From: UBA6623 sp965248235
Lineage (GTDB): Bacteria; Acidobacteriota; Terriglobia; Bryobacterales; UBA6623
Direction of reading: 5' to 3'
DNA: 64,000 nt
Assembly: GCA_965248235.1 (NCBI GenBank)
Contig: CBDFIU010000001.1
Coordinates: forward strand, 62,001-126,000
The position numbers and the translations under genes are program-made. Shown here piece by piece: positions 1-8,250 of the stretch. Position 1 is the first letter of the stretch. Every line of letters begins with the position of its first letter. The notes below the pieces were generated by a model. It did no database searches. It worked only from the letters and a program-made list of their open reading frames with translations, and had not been told where the DNA came from.

Positions 1-579
1 CCCGGACGCGATCGGCTCAGCGGGCGCGTGGAGGTTGACGAGACTTACTTAGGAGGCTTGGAGGAGGGCGTGCGCGGTCGCCAAACCGACGCTAAGGCGC
101 TGATTGTAGTAGCGGCCGAGGAAGATGGTGCCGGCATCGGGCGGGTTCGGATACGCACCATTCCCAACGCCTCCGGGGACAGCTTGATGGCCTTCGTCGG
201 CGAGTCGATCGAACCCGGCAGCGTGGTCCATACCGACGGTTGGCTGGGATACGAACCGCTCGAAGGCGACGGCTATCGCCACGAGGTGAGCTACCTGGAG
301 GGGCAACCGGCGCGCGCCTCGAAACTGCTCCCCCGGGTGCACCGCGTGGTGTCGTTAGTGAAGCGCTGGATACTGGGCACGCATCAAGGAGCGGTCAGTC
401 ACGAGCATCTCGACTCCTACCTCGACGAATTCGCCTTCCGCTTCAACCGCCGCAAGTCCAGAAGTCGAGGCAAGCTCTTTTACCGCCTGGTTCAACAGGC
501 CGTCGCCGTGCCACCGGCACCCTACAAATCGCTGGTCGGAGGCACCGCGACACGCGCTACGGACGACCACAACATGTAG
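1..579 (+). CDS. IS1595-type (ISXO2-like) transposase, C-terminal part, cut by window edge
   Basis: The frame is open from base 1, so the visible part is the C-terminal catalytic half of a DDE transposase whose N-terminus lies outside the window. The first catalytic Asp is in VEVDETYLGG, the second in HTDGWLGY, and the third acidic residue is in the YLDEFAFRFNRR segment; this trio and spacing are typical of the ISXO2-like domain of the IS1595 family. The stop is followed 16 bases later by a terminal repeat that recurs at 1981-2004. Whether this copy is intact cannot be judged from the window. Confidence 0.85.
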   Translation, partial: PGRDRLSGRVEVDETYLGGLEEGVRGRQTDAKALIVVAAEEDGAGIGRVRIRTIPNASGDSLMAFVGESIEPGSVVHTDGWLGYEPLEGDGYRHEVSYLEGQPARASKLLPRVHRVVSLVKRWILGTHQGAVSHEHLDSYLDEFAFRFNRRKSRSRGKLFYRLVQQAVAVPPAPYKSLVGGTATRATDDHNM

Positions 580-595
580 GGGCTATTTCCCAATA

Positions 596-619
596 CCTGA
601 GTCAAGTAAATACCCATCC
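596..619. repeat. IS1595-type terminal inverted repeat (right end of the copy at 1-579)
   Basis: The 24 bases at 596-619 are identical to 1981-2004 in the same orientation on the plus strand. The core, read outward-in on the minus strand, begins TGGGTATTTACTTGACTCAGG. Because the flanking transposase pieces point in opposite directions, the two copies make sense as the right end of one element and the left end of another (or of the same, rearranged) element. Confidence 0.8.
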
Positions 620-690
620 CCTGCCGTAACGGTTGGAAGAGTTAACACGGATTTGAGTCATCGATTCGGCTCCCCCCGAGCGCGATTCCC

Positions 691-1632
691 ATGGAGCTTT
701 CATTCGCGATCATTTCTGTTTTGTTACGCCTTCTGGCGACAGCGTGGAGTGTGGTAGTGGTCTGGCGGGCGGGGGACTGGAAACTCGTGTTCTTATCCTT
801 GATGCTCGCTTTGACGGCCTCGCAACCACTGTTGCCCCACTTTCCAGTGGAACAATGGTCGGCGTTTCGGGTAGTGATCCTCAACGCGATGGCCGTTTTG
901 GTCTTCTACATTCTGGTCCGATGGTCGCAGTTCGGCTCGAAGAATAAGGTGCTTGGGCTCATGCTCGTGCTGGTGGCCGGGTATCAGTTCGGTTCTTTCT
1001 TTATCGCAGAACCCATACCCGGTGTCCTGGCGTCCGAATTGTCCGTGAGTTTCGCGTTATGCGCGGGCGTAATCTTATCCGGGCGTGTATTCGAACATCA
1101 CACACGGATGAGCCTTAGCGACGCCCTTACCGGGGTTCCCAATCGCATCCGGTTCATGCAGTTGTTGAAAGTGGCCCACCGTCGAGCAAGAGGGAGGAAA
1201 GAGTACCTTTTCGGAGTGCTGTTCCTGGACCTGGATCGCTTCGCGCAAAGACTCAGGGCCTCTCTGCGGCCGGGGGATACCGTGGCTCGCTTGGGCGGAG
1301 ACGAGTTCGCGGTACTGCTGGACGGATTGACCGAGCCTGGCGAAGCAAAGAGCATTGTCGATCGGTTGCAAACGGATCTGGAAGAACCCGCCAACATACA
1401 GGGACACGTCATCTTCACCACGGCCAGCATCGGATTGGCTCTAAGCACGACCCAATACAAGCGACCCGAAGACCTGTTGCGCGACGCCGACACGGCCATG
1501 TATCGCCGGAAGGCTTCTCAGAACGGCTATGACGAGATCGTGAACGTCCAACGACAGGTCCGGGCCAGTTCACAGCTACAGTTGGAAGCAGACCTACAGC
1601 ACGGCATCCGGGATAAGCAATTCGCCGTTCAT
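691..1632 (+). pseudogene. Truncated membrane GGDEF (probably GGDEF-EAL) protein
   Basis: The N-terminus has several hydrophobic segments (about residues 1-135), followed by a diguanylate cyclase-like domain with DALTGVPNR and an intact GGDEF at the RLGGDEFAVLL segment. Two lesions are visible. First, FLDLDRF runs straight into AQRLRASLRPGD: about 19 residues normally between them, including nucleotide-binding residues, are missing in frame. Second, the frame reaches ELEADLQH-like linker sequence and FAVH, where an EAL domain (FAVHYQP) would begin, and is replaced at about 1632/1633 by IS sequence; the frame then runs on to a stop at 1698. The protein is unlikely to make or degrade cyclic di-GMP. 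No clear ribosome-binding site precedes the ATG. Confidence 0.75.
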
Positions 1633-1954
1633 CGTAGCTGCCCAGGCCCAACACCCGCTGCAAGCCCAGCGCGCTCGCCCCGTTCTTCTGGCTCGTGAGC
1701 CACCACATGGCTCGAAACCAACTCTGGAGGGGTTGGCGGGTGTCTTGAAATATTGTGCCCGCCGTTGGAGAAGCTTGATGCCCGCAGCCGGCGCACTCCA
1801 GCAGCGCTGTCCGCACCGCCCACGCTTTGTCGTGCCCGCATCGCGGACAACGAAAACCCTCCGGCCAGCGGAGTTGACACAGATACTCTCGACAGGCCTG
1901 CTCGGTGGCGAAACGCGCCTCGAACTCGGCCAGATTCCGAGGATAATCTTCCAT
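1633..1954 (-). pseudogene. IS1595-type transposase, N-terminal fragment
   Basis: Read on the minus strand from the ATG at 1954, the product starts MEDYPRNLAEFEARFATEQ and carries the zinc-ribbon pair CPRCGH and CAGCGH followed by the RAMWWLTSQKNGASALGLQR segment, all standard for the N-terminal region of IS1595 transposases. It ends at about GLGSY, just before the helix that links to the catalytic domain, where the GGDEF gene remnant begins on the opposite strand. No catalytic domain remains, so it is inactive. It ends at the terminal repeat 1981-2004 on its upstream side. Confidence 0.8.
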
Positions 1955-1980
1955 TTCCCCGATCCTACATCTTGTGGTCA

Positions 1981-2004
1981 CCTGAGTCAAGTAAATACCC
2001 ATCC
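1981..2004. repeat. IS1595-type terminal inverted repeat (left end of the minus-strand fragment)
   Basis: Identical over 24 bases to 596-619. It marks the outer end of the minus-strand IS fragment; bases from 2005 onward encode the aldo/keto reductase remnant, so this is also the insertion point into that gene. Confidence 0.8.
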
Positions 2005-2395
2005 AGGAGTATTTAGCGTTTACGGAACGGTTCAAAGTCGGCGTCGTCGCTTACAATCCCCTGGCCGGGGGCCTTCTCACCGGTAAACACAGCCCGGATA
2101 AAGGACCCATCGAAGGAACTCGCTTCGACGGCAATCAGATGTATCGGAACCGCTACTGGAATGAGGGCTATTTCCACGCCGTGGAAGAACTCAAAACCAT
2201 CGCCTCGAGTTGGCCTTGCGGTGGGTCTTCGCGCGTGACCGCGTCGACTCGATCATTCTCGGCGCCTCGCGCGCCGAGCAACTGGAAAACAATCTGCGGG
2301 CGATCGAGAGTCCTCCCTTGGACCCCTCGACCCTCGAGCAATGTGATGAAGTCTGGCGACGCCTGCGCGGACCCACGCCGATCTACAACCGATAA
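2005..2395 (+). pseudogene. Aldo/keto reductase remnant
   Basis: Starting right after the IS end, one frame encodes EYLAFTERFKVGVVAYNPL followed by AGGLLTGKH, a hallmark of aldo/keto reductases of the Kv-beta/YajO type. After about position 2200 the similarity continues in a different frame with LALRWVFARDRVDSIILGAS to the natural C-terminus TPIYNR at 2395. The 5' two-thirds are missing, removed at the IS boundary, and a deletion of roughly 30 bases with a frameshift separates the two conserved blocks. It cannot encode an active enzyme. Confidence 0.7.
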
Positions 2396-2435
2396 CCAGC
2401 CCCTATTCGGGGACGTGACCTTGGTAAGGTGAGAT

Positions 2436-3623
2436 GTGATTTCGGCGTTGACAAAATCACCGCCGCGACCACGCCTCGGCCGAGGCGTGCCGCCCGCTCT
2501 GTTTCTTCTTTCCCTCGTCGTTTTTCTCATCCTACCGGCGACTCCGGCGGCGCAAGACGCCTGGAGCGGCGTCGAGCGGATCGTCGCCGTGGGCGATGTT
2601 CACGGCGACTACGAGCAGTTCGTGAAACTGCTCCGTGGCGCCGGCTTGCTCGACGCGGAAGATAATTGGGCCGGCGGAAAAGCCCACCTGGTTCAGACCG
2701 GCGACGTTCCCGACCGCGGCGCCCGCAGCAGAGACGTGATGGACCTGCTGATGAAGCTCGAAAAGCAGGCCAAGAAGGCCGGCGGCTACGTTCACGCCCT
2801 GATCGGCAACCACGAAGCCATGAACATGTACGGGGACCTGCGCTATGTCCACGTCGGCGAATTCGCGGCTTTTCGGAACAAAGACTCCCAGGCGCTGCGA
2901 GATCAAGTCTACCGCGAGCATCTCAAGGATTTGCGACGCAACCCGCCCCTCGGGCGGCCGCCGAGGCTCGGTCCCGACCACAAACGGAAGTGGGAAGAAG
3001 CCCACGCGCTGGGGCGGTTGGAACATCAATCCGCATTCAGCACGAAAGGGAAATACGGCCGTTGGATCACCGGCCACAATGCCGTCGTGAAGATCAACGG
3101 CACGCTCTTCCTGCATGGCGGAATCGGGCCGAAGTACGCCTCGACAAGCCTCACGAAGTTGAACTCCCGGATCCGAGCGGAACTGAAGGGTCAGGCCAAT
3201 ATCCAAGGCGGCTTGGCCGTCGATGCCGAGGGGCCGCTCTGGTATCGAGGCTTGGCGCTCAACGATGCCGGACCCGAATCACGTCATTTGGAAAAGGTGC
3301 TGGCCACTCACCAGGCTAAACGCATCGTCATGGGCCACACCGTCACCGACGGCGCCGTGATGACGCGCTTCGACGGCCGCGCCGTCTTCATCGATATAGG
3401 GCTGGGGTCCTACTACGGAAGGCGCACGGCTTGCCTCTTGATCGAGGATGGAAAAGCTTTCGCTCTGCACCGGAACAGGACAATCCCGTTGCCCGAAAGC
3501 GACAACGCCGCTCCCGTGTTGCGATACCTCAAGCAAGCCGCCCAGTTCGACCCGCCGCCGTCGCCCTTGGAGCGCAAGATCGCGGCCATCGAGACGAGCC
3601 TGCGGGCGGCGAGCGGCCCCTAG
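2436..3623 (+). CDS. Secreted calcineurin-like metallophosphoesterase
   Basis: 395 residues. A basic N-terminus and hydrophobic stretch (about 19-39, ending ATPAAQ) look like a Sec signal peptide, so the enzyme probably acts in the periplasm. The dimetal phosphoesterase motifs are present in order: GDVHGD (53-58), GDVPDRG (89-95), GNHE (124-127), a GHN near the middle and GHT near residue 300. The motif set resembles the bacterial Shewanella-like PPP phosphatases; the substrate is unknown. The GTG start at 2436 follows AGGTGAG very closely; a TTG at 2449 is an alternative. It lies just downstream of the aldo/keto reductase remnant and reads the same way. Confidence 0.85.
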   Translation: MISALTKSPPRPRLGRGVPPALFLLSLVVFLILPATPAAQDAWSGVERIVAVGDVHGDYEQFVKLLRGAGLLDAEDNWAGGKAHLVQTGDVPDRGARSRDVMDLLMKLEKQAKKAGGYVHALIGNHEAMNMYGDLRYVHVGEFAAFRNKDSQALRDQVYREHLKDLRRNPPLGRPPRLGPDHKRKWEEAHALGRLEHQSAFSTKGKYGRWITGHNAVVKINGTLFLHGGIGPKYASTSLTKLNSRIRAELKGQANIQGGLAVDAEGPLWYRGLALNDAGPESRHLEKVLATHQAKRIVMGHTVTDGAVMTRFDGRAVFIDIGLGSYYGRRTACLLIEDGKAFALHRNRTIPLPESDNAAPVLRYLKQAAQFDPPPSPLERKIAAIETSLRAASGP

Positions 3624-3633
3624 CGATCCAAGC

Positions 3634-4233
3634 TCAGCCCACTACCGAGAGAACCTGCCCCAACGACGGGGTCTCACTCTGCCCGAATGCGTCGGCCGCC
3701 CGACGTTGGTTATGGTTATCGAGGTCCTCCCGGTTTTTCGCCGCCAACTCCTGTCGCGCGGCCTGTTCCATCCGAGACGCTTGGGCGGCCGCGGCGCGGT
3801 CTTGCCCCGAGGGGTTGGCCGGCGCATTGGCCGCGGCGCGAATCTGTTGGGCTTTCTGAATCGTCCTCGCCGGGTCTCCCGAGACAGGAGATGTGTCGAT
3901 CGAGACTTCGCCCCCCACCGCGTACTGCCGGCCGTCGGGACCGGTGACGAACGTGAACGAGACGCCCCGCGCCAAGCCGCCGGCCGCCGCCAAGTGAGCC
4001 TGCTCATGGCCCCGCACTTGGCGGTCGGTCTGCTGAAGTTCGAGGACAATCCGCCGATCGTCGGGGGTCAGGCCGCCGGGCGAGGAGGCTTCCTGTCCCG
4101 CCGCCGCGGCGCGTAGCGAGACTTTCAGGGGGGCTTCAGCGGATGACTCATCAGCGCGGTGCGGCCCTCGGCCGCTCGCCGAAAGCAGCTCGGGAAACGC
4201 CGCCAAGGACGCGCCGGAAGTCGCGGAGAACAC
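3634..4233 (-). CDS. SprA-related putative metalloprotease
   Basis: 199 residues beginning at a GTG with AAGGA a few bases upstream. The central block QVRGHEQAHLAAAGG (HExxH-type HEQAH at 76-80) followed by a Tyr-Ala-Val-Gly-Gly-Glu-Val segment and TIQKAQQIRAAANAPANPSG is the signature of the SprA-related family (PF12118), proteins annotated as putative metalloproteases. The C-terminal third is Ala/Gln-rich and likely helical. No signal peptide or membrane segment is visible. It is convergent with the phosphoesterase (10-base gap) and divergent from the SDR gene. The protease activity is a family-level prediction. Confidence 0.75.
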   Translation of the reverse strand: MFSATSGASLAAFPELLSASGRGPHRADESSAEAPLKVSLRAAAAGQEASSPGGLTPDDRRIVLELQQTDRQVRGHEQAHLAAAGGLARGVSFTFVTGPDGRQYAVGGEVSIDTSPVSGDPARTIQKAQQIRAAANAPANPSGQDRAAAAQASRMEQAARQELAAKNREDLDNHNQRRAADAFGQSETPSLGQVLSVVG

Positions 4234-4349
4234 GAAAAATAGTCCTTCCCAAGCTCCTCATCGGCCCCAGCGCGCGGAAAACAGCCTGTTTTCGAACGAC
4301 CGGGCGCTTCCATCCGACGCCCGAACAGCACGCCCGGCTCCTGCTTCGC

Positions 4350-4355
4350 TACTCT
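4350..4355 (+). promoter_or_regulatory. -10-like hexamer, possible leaderless start of the SDR gene
   Basis: TACTCT ends nine bases before the ATG at 4365 and no Shine-Dalgarno sequence lies between. A good -35 is not evident. Low confidence on its own; it fits a pattern seen at several other genes here. Confidence 0.3.
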
Positions 4356-4364
4356 GAAACGCAC

Positions 4365-5291
4365 ATGAGCGATTCCCGGCGGACTGATTTTTCTTCGAAA
4401 GCGATCGTCGTCACCGGTGGCGGACGCGGCATCGGCCTGGGGCTGGCCCGTGAGTTGGCTTCGCGCGGAGCGGCCGTCGTCATCAACGACAACGGTGTCG
4501 AGCTCGACGGGGGGCCCGGTGACGAGAACGTCGCCGAAGCCGCCGCCGCGGCGATCCGCAATGACGGCGGGCGTGGGGTCGCTTCCGCCCTTTCGATCGC
4601 CGAACCCTCGACCGCCGCCGCGCTCGTCGAGACATCCCTCGCCCAATTCGGTCGACTCGACGGCTGGGTCAATGCCGCCACGATCACGCGCGACCGCATG
4701 TTGTTCAACATGAGCGACGAAGAGTGGTCCGAGGTGCGCAATGTCGACCTCGACGGAACGTTCTACGGAATGCGCGCCGCCTTGCGGCATATGAAGCGGC
4801 AAAAAGCGGGCCGTCTCGTCAACCTGATTTCCACCTCGGGATTAATCGGCAACTTCGGCCAGGCCAACTACGCCGCCTCAAAAGCCGGAGCCTTTGCGCT
4901 CACCCGCGTCGCCGCGCTCGAGATGCGGCGCTACGGGGTCGCGGTCAACTGCGTCGCCCCCTTCGCGCACACTCGCATGACCGAAAGCATCAAGGGCGTG
5001 ACGCCCGAGCAGCAGGCCTATTTGGAAAAGGCCCGCCGGGCGAAGGTCGAGCACATCCTTCCGTTTCTGGTTTACCTGCTCGGCGACGAATCGGCCGACG
5101 TCAGCGGCCAAATCTTCGGGATGCGCGGGTGCGAAGTTTTTCTGTTCTCCCAGCCCCGCCCGGTGCGGACTCTCGCCGGGCCCGGCGGTTGGGACGATCG
5201 TTCGGCCGCCGAGGCCGTCGCCGATCTCAGCAAGGATTTCGTTCCGCTCGAGACCGACCTGGAACTCTTTCAAAGCGACCCGGTTGTATAG
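4365..5291 (+). CDS. Short-chain dehydrogenase/reductase (SDR)
   Basis: 308 residues. The nucleotide-binding TGGGRGIG (17-24) and the acidic NDNG after strand 2 suggest NAD(H)-binding; the catalytic Ser is in STSGLIGNFGQ and the YxxxK is in YAASKAG. The long loop after strand 2 (GGPGDENVAEAA) resembles SDRs related to peroxisomal multifunctional enzyme type 2, which act on 3-hydroxyacyl-CoAs, so an acyl-CoA-type substrate is possible but unproven. The ATG at 4365 is chosen because the conserved fold begins right after it, although the frame is open further upstream. Its stop lies 21 bases before the di-iron protein gene, so the two probably form an operon. Confidence 0.85.
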   Translation: MSDSRRTDFSSKAIVVTGGGRGIGLGLARELASRGAAVVINDNGVELDGGPGDENVAEAAAAAIRNDGGRGVASALSIAEPSTAAALVETSLAQFGRLDGWVNAATITRDRMLFNMSDEEWSEVRNVDLDGTFYGMRAALRHMKRQKAGRLVNLISTSGLIGNFGQANYAASKAGAFALTRVAALEMRRYGVAVNCVAPFAHTRMTESIKGVTPEQQAYLEKARRAKVEHILPFLVYLLGDESADVSGQIFGMRGCEVFLFSQPRPVRTLAGPGGWDDRSAAEAVADLSKDFVPLETDLELFQSDPVV

Positions 5292-5312
5292 CATACGGGT
5301 CGGGGCTTATGC

Positions 5313-6065
5313 ATGGGAACGAACGGGAACCCTTTCACCGGGCCGATTGAAAATGCCGCCGCCGCCAAGGCTGTCGGCCCGGAGTACCAGGCCGCGGTGT
5401 CGAAAATCGTCACGAGCCACACCGTCAACGAACTCTACGGAGCGCGGGTTTTCGACGAACCCGCCATCGCTCTCGCGCCCAATCCCTACGAAAAATGGCT
5501 GACCTGCCGTATCGCGATGGAAGAATACGGCCACCATGTGCGTTTTCGCCGACTCGCCGACGATTTGGGCATCGCCGCCGAAAAGCTCGACGCCGGCTCC
5601 GGACGCCACCTAAGCATCTTTGAATATCCGCTGGAATCGTGGCCCGACTTTTTGGCGATCAAGGCGCTGGCCGATTTGGCCGAAATTCTGCAAATCGAAG
5701 ACTTGCTGGAATGCTCCTATACGCCGCTCAAGGTCGTCGCCCGCGAGACCATGCCGGAGGAGAAATTCCACGCCGGCTTCGGCCGCAACCGCCTCGACGA
5801 ACTCCGCGCGACACCTGAAGGGAAACAGCAGGCGCAGGATTCGATCAATCGCTATTTCCCGGTGATGCTGCCGTTTTTCGGCCGCCGCGATTCCCACAAC
5901 AATGAAATGTTTCGCCGCTGGGGCGTCAAGCGGAGAACGAATGGCTTTATGCGAGGCGACTACATCGCCCGCGTCCGCGAAATGACCGCGGCGCTAGGGC
6001 TGGAGATGCCGCCCGTCCCCGATGACTACGCTCCCGACCTAGCCGAGTTCGAAGCCGCCTCGTAA
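5313..6065 (+). CDS. PaaA/PaaC-like ferritin-fold di-iron protein
   Basis: 250 residues matching the phenylacetic acid catabolic protein family (PF05138), which includes the catalytic and structural subunits of phenylacetyl-CoA epoxidase. The full set of carboxylate-bridged di-iron ligands appears: Glu40 in the first helix, ExxH in EEYGHH (71-74), a Glu-rich third helix (AEILQIEDLLE) and ExxH in MPEEKFH (150-153). Retention of the ligands suggests an oxygenase-type catalytic subunit rather than the degenerate PaaC. No PaaB, PaaD or PaaE homologue is nearby, so this is not a standard paa operon. It follows the SDR gene closely and is convergent with acoC. Confidence 0.8.
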   Translation: MGTNGNPFTGPIENAAAAKAVGPEYQAAVSKIVTSHTVNELYGARVFDEPAIALAPNPYEKWLTCRIAMEEYGHHVRFRRLADDLGIAAEKLDAGSGRHLSIFEYPLESWPDFLAIKALADLAEILQIEDLLECSYTPLKVVARETMPEEKFHAGFGRNRLDELRATPEGKQQAQDSINRYFPVMLPFFGRRDSHNNEMFRRWGVKRRTNGFMRGDYIARVREMTAALGLEMPPVPDDYAPDLAEFEAAS

Positions 6066-6078
6066 GCCTCGGTGTGGA

Positions 6079-7194
6079 TCAGCCCCAAAACTCCCCGATA
6101 GCCCGGTTCACCTCGGCCGGCGCCTCCATCTGCGCCATGTGACCTTGCCCCCCGAAGATCCGGGTCTGAACATTCTCCGGCAAGCCCCCCGCATGCGCAA
6201 CCGGAAGAATCCGGTCCCCGTCGCCCCAAAGCACCAACACCGGAGCCGACAGCTCGCTTAACCGTTCCCGCAACACGGCGGCCTGACGCCCGTCCGGAAA
6301 CATGGCCTCCGCGATCGTATGCAAGGCCCCTTCCACGCCGTCGAGCCGTTTGTACTTGAGAATGTCGTCGATCAATTGCCGGCTGACCAATGCCGGGTTC
6401 GAGAAGAGTTTTTCCAAATGCGGCTTGATCCCCCGCCGCCGCCCCTCGCGCACAAAACCTTCTATATAGTCGCCGTCGATTTCCGATCCCAGCCCGGCGC
6501 TCGCGATCAGCACCAGGGAAGCAACCCGCCCCGGATTGTTCAAAGCGAAATCAAGCGCGATCGCTCCCCCCATCGAATGTCCCACCAGATGCGCCTTCTC
6601 GAGGCCCGCGGCATCCAGAAAACCCGCCACGATGCCGCGAAACTCCTCCAAGTCCCCGCTCGCGATCTGTTTCGACGAACCCCCATGACCCGGCAGATCG
6701 AGCGCGTAGACCGTTCGTTCCGCCGCCAGCGCCCCTTGGTTGAAAAGCCAGTTATTCAGGTCCCCGCCGAAGCCGTGCAACAAGACCGCCGGGTCGCCGC
6801 CCGTGTCCTCGCCTTGACGAAGAAAACGCAACGTCCGCCCATCGACCTCAACCGTCTCGGTCCGCGGGCCGTCGTCTTCGCCGGCCGCTTCGGGCGGCAC
6901 GAAGTTCTCCTGAAACTCGGCGATGAACGCATCGACCTCGGCCGCGGGAACCGACGGCGGCGTAATCACGCCAAGCAGCCCGGCTACCGGTACGACATCG
7001 CCGACCTCGGCCACGCGCCGCAGAACGCCTGTCGTGGACGCCTCGATTTCTCCGGCGATTTTCTCGGTCTCGACTTCGATGATTTCGGCGCCCGGCTCCA
7101 CCGATTCGCCGTCCTCAATCAGCCAAGCAACAACCTTGCCCTCCTGCATGGAGAGGCCCCACTTGGGCATGATCAGCTTGTGAATCGCGCTCAT
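6079..7194 (-). CDS. acoC: Acetoin dehydrogenase E2 component (lipoyl domain plus alpha/beta hydrolase)
   Basis: 371 residues, close to the known AcoC length. Residues 1-80 are a lipoyl domain with the lipoylated Lys45 in ETEKIAGEIEA. From about 120 the rest is an alpha/beta hydrolase with HGFGG (140-144) and the nucleophile elbow GHSMGG (Ser207); the final His is in GGQGHMAQ. This lipoyl-hydrolase layout, instead of the usual catalytic E2 acyltransferase core, is characteristic of AcoC, which receives the acetyl group from acetoin cleavage. Its start overlaps the stop of acoB by four bases, indicating translational coupling. No peripheral-subunit-binding domain is obvious. Confidence 0.88.
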   Translation of the reverse strand: MSAIHKLIMPKWGLSMQEGKVVAWLIEDGESVEPGAEIIEVETEKIAGEIEASTTGVLRRVAEVGDVVPVAGLLGVITPPSVPAAEVDAFIAEFQENFVPPEAAGEDDGPRTETVEVDGRTLRFLRQGEDTGGDPAVLLHGFGGDLNNWLFNQGALAAERTVYALDLPGHGGSSKQIASGDLEEFRGIVAGFLDAAGLEKAHLVGHSMGGAIALDFALNNPGRVASLVLIASAGLGSEIDGDYIEGFVREGRRRGIKPHLEKLFSNPALVSRQLIDDILKYKRLDGVEGALHTIAEAMFPDGRQAAVLRERLSELSAPVLVLWGDGDRILPVAHAGGLPENVQTRIFGGQGHMAQMEAPAEVNRAIGEFWG

Positions 7195-8216
7195 GCCGCC
7201 TGCGCCTTATGGCTCATCACGGCGCGCACGGCGTCGGTGACTTTGTCGGCGCTGGGGATGTAGAGATCTTCAAGGGCCGGGCTAAACGGCACCGGCGTAT
7301 GCGGCGGGGTGACCATCCGGATCGGCGCTTTCAAGAAATCGAAAGCATCGCGGGCCGCCAGCGCCGAGATGTCCGTCGCCATATTGCAGCGCGGCGAAGC
7401 CTCGTCGACAATCACCAATCGGCCGGTCTTCTCGACGCTCTCGAGAATCGAGTCTGCGTCGAGCGGCGAGGTCGTTCGCGGGTCGACGATCTCGCATTCG
7501 ATCCCTTCGCCGGCCAACTTCTCCGCCGCCTCCGTCGCCATGTGAACCATCCTCGACAGGGCCACAATCGTCACGTCATCGCCTTCGCGAACAAAGTTCG
7601 CCTCCGCGAAAGGTATCGTGTAGGACTCCTCGGGAACCTCGCCTTCCATCGTGTAGAGCACCTTGTGCTCAAAAAAGATCACCGGGTCGGGATCGCGGAT
7701 CGCCTCGATCAACAGGCCCTTGGCGTCGTAGGGCGTCGAGGGGATCACGCACTTGAGCCCGGGGATGTGGGTGAACATCGGGTAGAGGCATTGCGAGTGT
7801 TGCGCCGCCGCCCGGAAGCCCGCGCCGATCATGCAGCGAATCACCACCGGCGTCTCGGCGCGTCCGCCGAACATGTAGCGGAACTTCGCCGCCTGGTTGT
7901 AAATCTGGTCGAAGCAAACGCCCATGAAGTCGACGAACATCAACTCCGCCACCGGACGCAACCCGGCCGTCGCCGCGCCGATCGCCGCGCCGATGAAGGC
8001 CGATTCGGTGATCGGCGTGTCCAGGACGCGATTCGGCCCGAACTTGCCGTACAAGCCCTTGGTGACGCCCAAAACCCCGCCCCAAGCGTCTTGCTCTCCC
8101 GGCGCCCCGGCGCCTCCGGCGATATCCTCGCCCATGATGATCACCGACTCGTCGCGCTCCATCTCTTGCGTGAGGGCCTCGGTAACGGCTTGTTGAAACG
8201 TGATTTTTCTGGCCAT
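7191..8216 (-). CDS. acoB: Acetoin dehydrogenase E1 beta subunit
   Basis: 341 residues of the transketolase pyrimidine-binding/C-terminal type found in E1-beta subunits. Landmarks are GEDIAGGAGAPG near the N-terminus, DTPITESAFIGAAIGAA, the FVDFMGVCFDQIYNQAAK segment (Glu/Asp for thiamine diphosphate activation) and a C-terminal domain ending in the THTPVPF-like PPHTPVPFSPALED. With the alpha subunit it forms the thiamine-diphosphate-dependent acetoin-cleaving component in the cytoplasm. It lies 34 bases after acoA and overlaps acoC. Confidence 0.9.
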   Translation of the reverse strand: MARKITFQQAVTEALTQEMERDESVIIMGEDIAGGAGAPGEQDAWGGVLGVTKGLYGKFGPNRVLDTPITESAFIGAAIGAATAGLRPVAELMFVDFMGVCFDQIYNQAAKFRYMFGGRAETPVVIRCMIGAGFRAAAQHSQCLYPMFTHIPGLKCVIPSTPYDAKGLLIEAIRDPDPVIFFEHKVLYTMEGEVPEESYTIPFAEANFVREGDDVTIVALSRMVHMATEAAEKLAGEGIECEIVDPRTTSPLDADSILESVEKTGRLVIVDEASPRCNMATDISALAARDAFDFLKAPIRMVTPPHTPVPFSPALEDLYIPSADKVTDAVRAVMSHKAQAA

Positions 8217-8250
8217 GATTCGATTTTCTCCGATCAGATTGCCGCCTTGG

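Noticed and set aside
1633..1698. Continuation of the GGDEF frame into the IS fragment
   Set aside because: These codons are the reverse complement of transposase sequence and are not part of the original protein.
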